Shown: in pieces, positions 61,331 to 64,000 of the stretch
How positions within the stretch are numbered: the stretch's first letter is position 1
How the letters are laid out: each line of letters opens with the position of its first letter
Program-made: the position numbers and the translations under genes
Source: Bacteroidia bacterium
Lineage (GTDB): Bacteria; Bacteroidota; Bacteroidia; B-17B0; Aurantibacillaceae
NCBI GenBank assembly: GCA_016787785.1
Contig: JAEUTO010000009.1
Location: 211,230-275,229, forward strand
Reading direction: 5' to 3'
Length of the DNA: 64,000 nucleotides
The notes under the pieces: generated by a model
Seen by the model: only the letters and a program-made list of their open reading frames with translations
Database searches by the model: none
Told to the model about the DNA's origin: nothing

Positions 61331-64000
61331 ATGAAAAAAATGCAAAAAATGATGAAACTGTTTGTGTTTGCACTGATCTTAGCTTGCCAGGCAAGTTACG
61401 CGCAAATTAACAAAACAGTGCAAACTACGCCTCCGATGCACACTTACATCTTCACGGCAGATTCATTGGCCGGTTTTGAAGAAGAGGCTGCAAGAAATTA
61501 CGCTATTTCTGACGGATTTTTAGGTGAGGAATTTAAAGTAAAAATGTGGCAATTAAAACGTGCTTACGTTAATGCTAAATATGGTATCACACCAAAAATC
61601 GTAAAATATAAGAATTCAAGTTACAATAACGCTAAATCAACTGTTGTTGCTGCTTGCGTTAATGAAGATTTTGAAGGATCTACCGCTGGTCAGATCACCA
61701 GTTCTAACCAAATTAATGGTTGGACAGTGAGTTCTGGTTTGAACCAGTTTCCAAGTAACTCGTGTAATTTAAGTGGTTGCTGCTTAAACAATCCCACTGA
61801 GTGTGAATTGATCACGGCACCTGCTTCAGGATATATTGACCCTGTTATTTCAGGTAACTACCCAATTCACTCTGTGTTTGGCACTACTCCAAATACTGGT
61901 AACTCTGTTAACCCAACCATTCCAAGTATGTTTGGTAACAACTTTATCAGGATTAATAGTAATATCAATAACTACACCATTGCTAAGTTATCGAAAACTT
62001 TCCTTGTTACTTCAAGTAATGCATTATTCCAATTTGCATTCATTTCAGTTTTTTCAACGGGTCACACTTGTTGTTCTGCCGGTGCGTTTCAAATTAACTT
62101 AACCAACGCAAGTGCTTTACCAAGTCCAACAGTTATTACATGTCCAAACTTCTCAGTTTCGGCTCCAAGTTCTCAATGCCCTACTTCAGGAACAAATTTA
62201 CCTCAGTATTTTAATGCACCATCGGGTACTCCATATACCGGTTCAGGTTCATTAGTTTATAACAAATGGAAAGTGAGTTCGATTGATTTAACTGCATACA
62301 TTGGTCAAAATATTCAAATTGACGTTGTTGCTACTGACTGTGATGCTGGTGGTCACTATGGATATGTTTATTTTGACGCACAATGCGGGCCTATGACCAT
62401 TATTGGTAATGGTAATCCATTTGCTGCAGGTACCCCATCTATTACGTTACCTACTTGCGGTGCAACTGGTGCTTCTATTATTGCTCCGGGTGGACTAGGG
62501 CCATATTCTTGGGCTGGCCCGGGTGTTAACCCGCCATTTACAACCCCAGCTTATACTAACCAAACTTATACAACTAACATTTCAGGTAACTATACTTTAA
62601 CTATGAACCCTCCGGGGTCATGTGCTCCAATTATTCGCGTAATTACTGTTACTATTACTCCGGCCCCACAAGTTTTCGCTTCAGTGCAACAGGCGCCTTG
62701 CGGTGGAACGATCGCAATTGCTTCCTGTACCGCAGCTGGTTCTGCCTCGGTACCGGCAACTATAGTCTGGTCGCCAAATCCGGTCTCTCTTAACTCTACA
62801 ACAACACAAGCTACCTATACCATTGGTACAGGACCTTGTACAGTTACTGTTACCGATTTAATTGGTTGCTCTACAAGTGCTACTGTAAATATTAATTCAG
62901 CACCTGCTATTCCTACCTTAACAATCACCAACGTTACCGGTTCGGGAAGTATAACTTGCGGTAATCCCACTATCAATTATATTGCAGCAAGTAATTATCC
63001 TGCTCCAGTCACCTATACCTGGGTAAGTCTCAGTGGAACTGCGACCGGAACGAATGTCACGTTTAGTAATCCGGCAACTTATACAGTAAGTGTATTAGAC
63101 CCTGTTACGGCTTGCGGATCTTTTTCGATCTTCACCATTGGTATAAATACAATTGCACCAACATCAACAGTATCTCCGCTTGCACAAAACATCGTTTGTC
63201 CTGTTGGTTCACCTGCAACATTTACAGGTGTTACAACAAGCAGTCTTACGAACATGACGCACTCTTGGTATTCTCCATTCTCTCCTGGAGCAGCTACGAA
63301 TGGTGGTACAGTTTCTATTTATAATTCAAGTGCCCCTGGTACTTATACTTATTGTGTAACTAACAATCTTAACGGTTGTTCAACTTGTAAAACAGTTACT
63401 ATTACTTCATCATCTGGATTCCCAACTTATACTATTACTAGTCCGCAACAATTTACAATTGGCTGTTCTACTACAAGTTTGGCAACCATTAATATATCTA
63501 ATGTAACAACTGCTCCAACTCCTGGTGGTCCTGTATCTTATACAGTTTTACCTCCAACATTTGTTGGTCCAACTTATACTGTAGGTGGTTCTGCTACTTA
63601 TACTGCAAACGTACCGGGTCAATACACTGTAATTGTACATGATAATACAAACAACTGTGAAACAAAAATTCCAGTGTCTATTATTCAAAATACATTTGCA
63701 CCACAAATTACCGCTGCGGCTAATAACCCAACATTAACTTGTAATGTACCAAGTACTTTATTACAAGGTACAAGTACAAATACAAACGTAGCGTTTAGCT
63801 GGGCTTTCCCTGGTCCTCCTGCTGGTCAGTTACCAAATGATACTTTAACTGTATTTACCACAACAAATACTACGAATACAGTTGTTGCTACTTACACGTT
63901 ATCAATTACCGATAACATTAATAAATGTAAGGCTACGCAAACATTAACTATCTATCAAAATACAGCTAAGCCTACTGCGTTAATTACGGGTAGTAATCAA
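61331..64000 (+). CDS. Giant secreted repeat protein, C-terminus beyond the window
   Basis: An open frame of 890 codons from the ATG at 61331 to the last base, with no stop. The signal peptide ends at about residue 25 (CQASYAQ). The mature part begins with a charged stretch (about 26-110). A beta-sandwich region follows (about 115-360) with paired cysteines (CNLSGCC, HTCCSAG). A series of Ig/PKD-like repeats rich in Thr, Pro and Asn then starts at about 365 (TYTWVS and THSWYSPF segments). Its style matches T9SS substrates in this window, but the C-terminal tail is not visible. It is a likely adhesin. In-frame ATGs at codons 4, 7 and 8 are alternative starts. Confidence 0.85.
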   Translation, partial: MKKMQKMMKLFVFALILACQASYAQINKTVQTTPPMHTYIFTADSLAGFEEEAARNYAISDGFLGEEFKVKMWQLKRAYVNAKYGITPKIVKYKNSSYNNAKSTVVAACVNEDFEGSTAGQITSSNQINGWTVSSGLNQFPSNSCNLSGCCLNNPTECELITAPASGYIDPVISGNYPIHSVFGTTPNTGNSVNPTIPSMFGNNFIRINSNINNYTIAKLSKTFLVTSSNALFQFAFISVFSTGHTCCSAGAFQINLTNASALPSPTVITCPNFSVSAPSSQCPTSGTNLPQYFNAPSGTPYTGSGSLVYNKWKVSSIDLTAYIGQNIQIDVVATDCDAGGHYGYVYFDAQCGPMTIIGNGNPFAAGTPSITLPTCGATGASIIAPGGLGPYSWAGPGVNPPFTTPAYTNQTYTTNISGNYTLTMNPPGSCAPIIRVITVTITPAPQVFASVQQAPCGGTIAIASCTAAGSASVPATIVWSPNPVSLNSTTTQATYTIGTGPCTVTVTDLIGCSTSATVNINSAPAIPTLTITNVTGSGSITCGNPTINYIAASNYPAPVTYTWVSLSGTATGTNVTFSNPATYTVSVLDPVTACGSFSIFTIGINTIAPTSTVSPLAQNIVCPVGSPATFTGVTTSSLTNMTHSWYSPFSPGAATNGGTVSIYNSSAPGTYTYCVTNNLNGCSTCKTVTITSSSGFPTYTITSPQQFTIGCSTTSLATINISNVTTAPTPGGPVSYTVLPPTFVGPTYTVGGSATYTANVPGQYTVIVHDNTNNCETKIPVSIIQNTFAPQITAAANNPTLTCNVPSTLLQGTSTNTNVAFSWAFPGPPAGQLPNDTLTVFTTTNTTNTVVATYTLSITDNINKCKATQTLTIYQNTAKPTALITGSNQ

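Noticed and set aside
61836..63324. Two rightward open frames (88 and 70 codons) in the giant secreted gene
   Set aside because: They are out of frame with the 890-codon frame from 61331, which carries the signal peptide and repeats.

Overview
The window reads as chromosome from a Bacteroidota bacterium. Evidence: A+T-rich DNA, several secreted proteins with type IX secretion (T9SS) C-terminal tails, signal peptides ending in AQ, type III pantothenate kinase beside an lptC homologue, M23 and RND genes of Bacteroidota type, and a promoter matching the Bacteroidota TTG-N20-TAnnTTTG pattern. The genus cannot be named from the sequence. There is no rRNA or CRISPR array and one tRNA. No gene-free stretch exceeds 300 bases.

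Left third (1 to about 21.3 kb): a probable genomic island. A tyrosine recombinase (19612-21048) lies just off the 3' end of tRNA-Phe(GAA) (21307-21379), the usual arrangement for an element integrated into a tRNA gene. Moving left from the recombinase there is a small coiled-coil/winged-helix-like protein, then three consecutive T9SS-secreted proteins (11180-18920), an orphan protein and a NarL-type response regulator. A tightly packed five-gene signalling operon follows (105-aa protein, membrane protein, histidine kinase, response regulator, HTH-only protein; 9468 down to 6832). Last comes a defence block: Kiwa-like kwaA and kwaB, a DUF262/DUF1524 (GmrSD-like) nuclease, a terminator, a 1057-aa type IIG-like restriction-methylase, and a gene cut by the window edge. 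A large nested palindrome (6794-6835) sits between the signalling operon and the Kiwa genes.

Middle (21.4-47.7 kb): housekeeping and envelope genes. coaX, an outer-membrane protein, lptC and a small membrane protein form one cluster. MacB-like permease, a small membrane protein and recQ follow, then an O-antigen ligase-like protein convergent with an M23 peptidase. A tetR-tolC-adaptor-RND efflux operon has a perfect inverted repeat over its promoter. Next are a secreted HEASH protein, a GNAT acetyltransferase and a T9SS metzincin-like protein. A heptose cluster (gmhA, TPR/SpoIIE phosphatase, hddC-like, gmhB-like, glycosyltransferase) is read leftwards, with comB divergent from it.

Right (47.8-64 kb): a leftward block of rocD, bestrophin and THUMP methyltransferase, and another of lpd, bestrophin, beta-carbonic anhydrase, purE, small lipoprotein, DUF721 protein and M28 peptidase. 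Beyond them are a fatty-acid desaturase, a chagasin-like protein, a VWA-type membrane protein and fabG. A giant secreted repeat protein starts at 61331 and runs off the right edge.

Most notable: the Kiwa genes packed with a GmrSD-like nuclease behind a signalling operon and a nested palindrome; a strong terminator encoded inside the signal peptide of the 15328-17130 protein; the bestrophin/carbonic anhydrase/purE operon; and the TetR operator.
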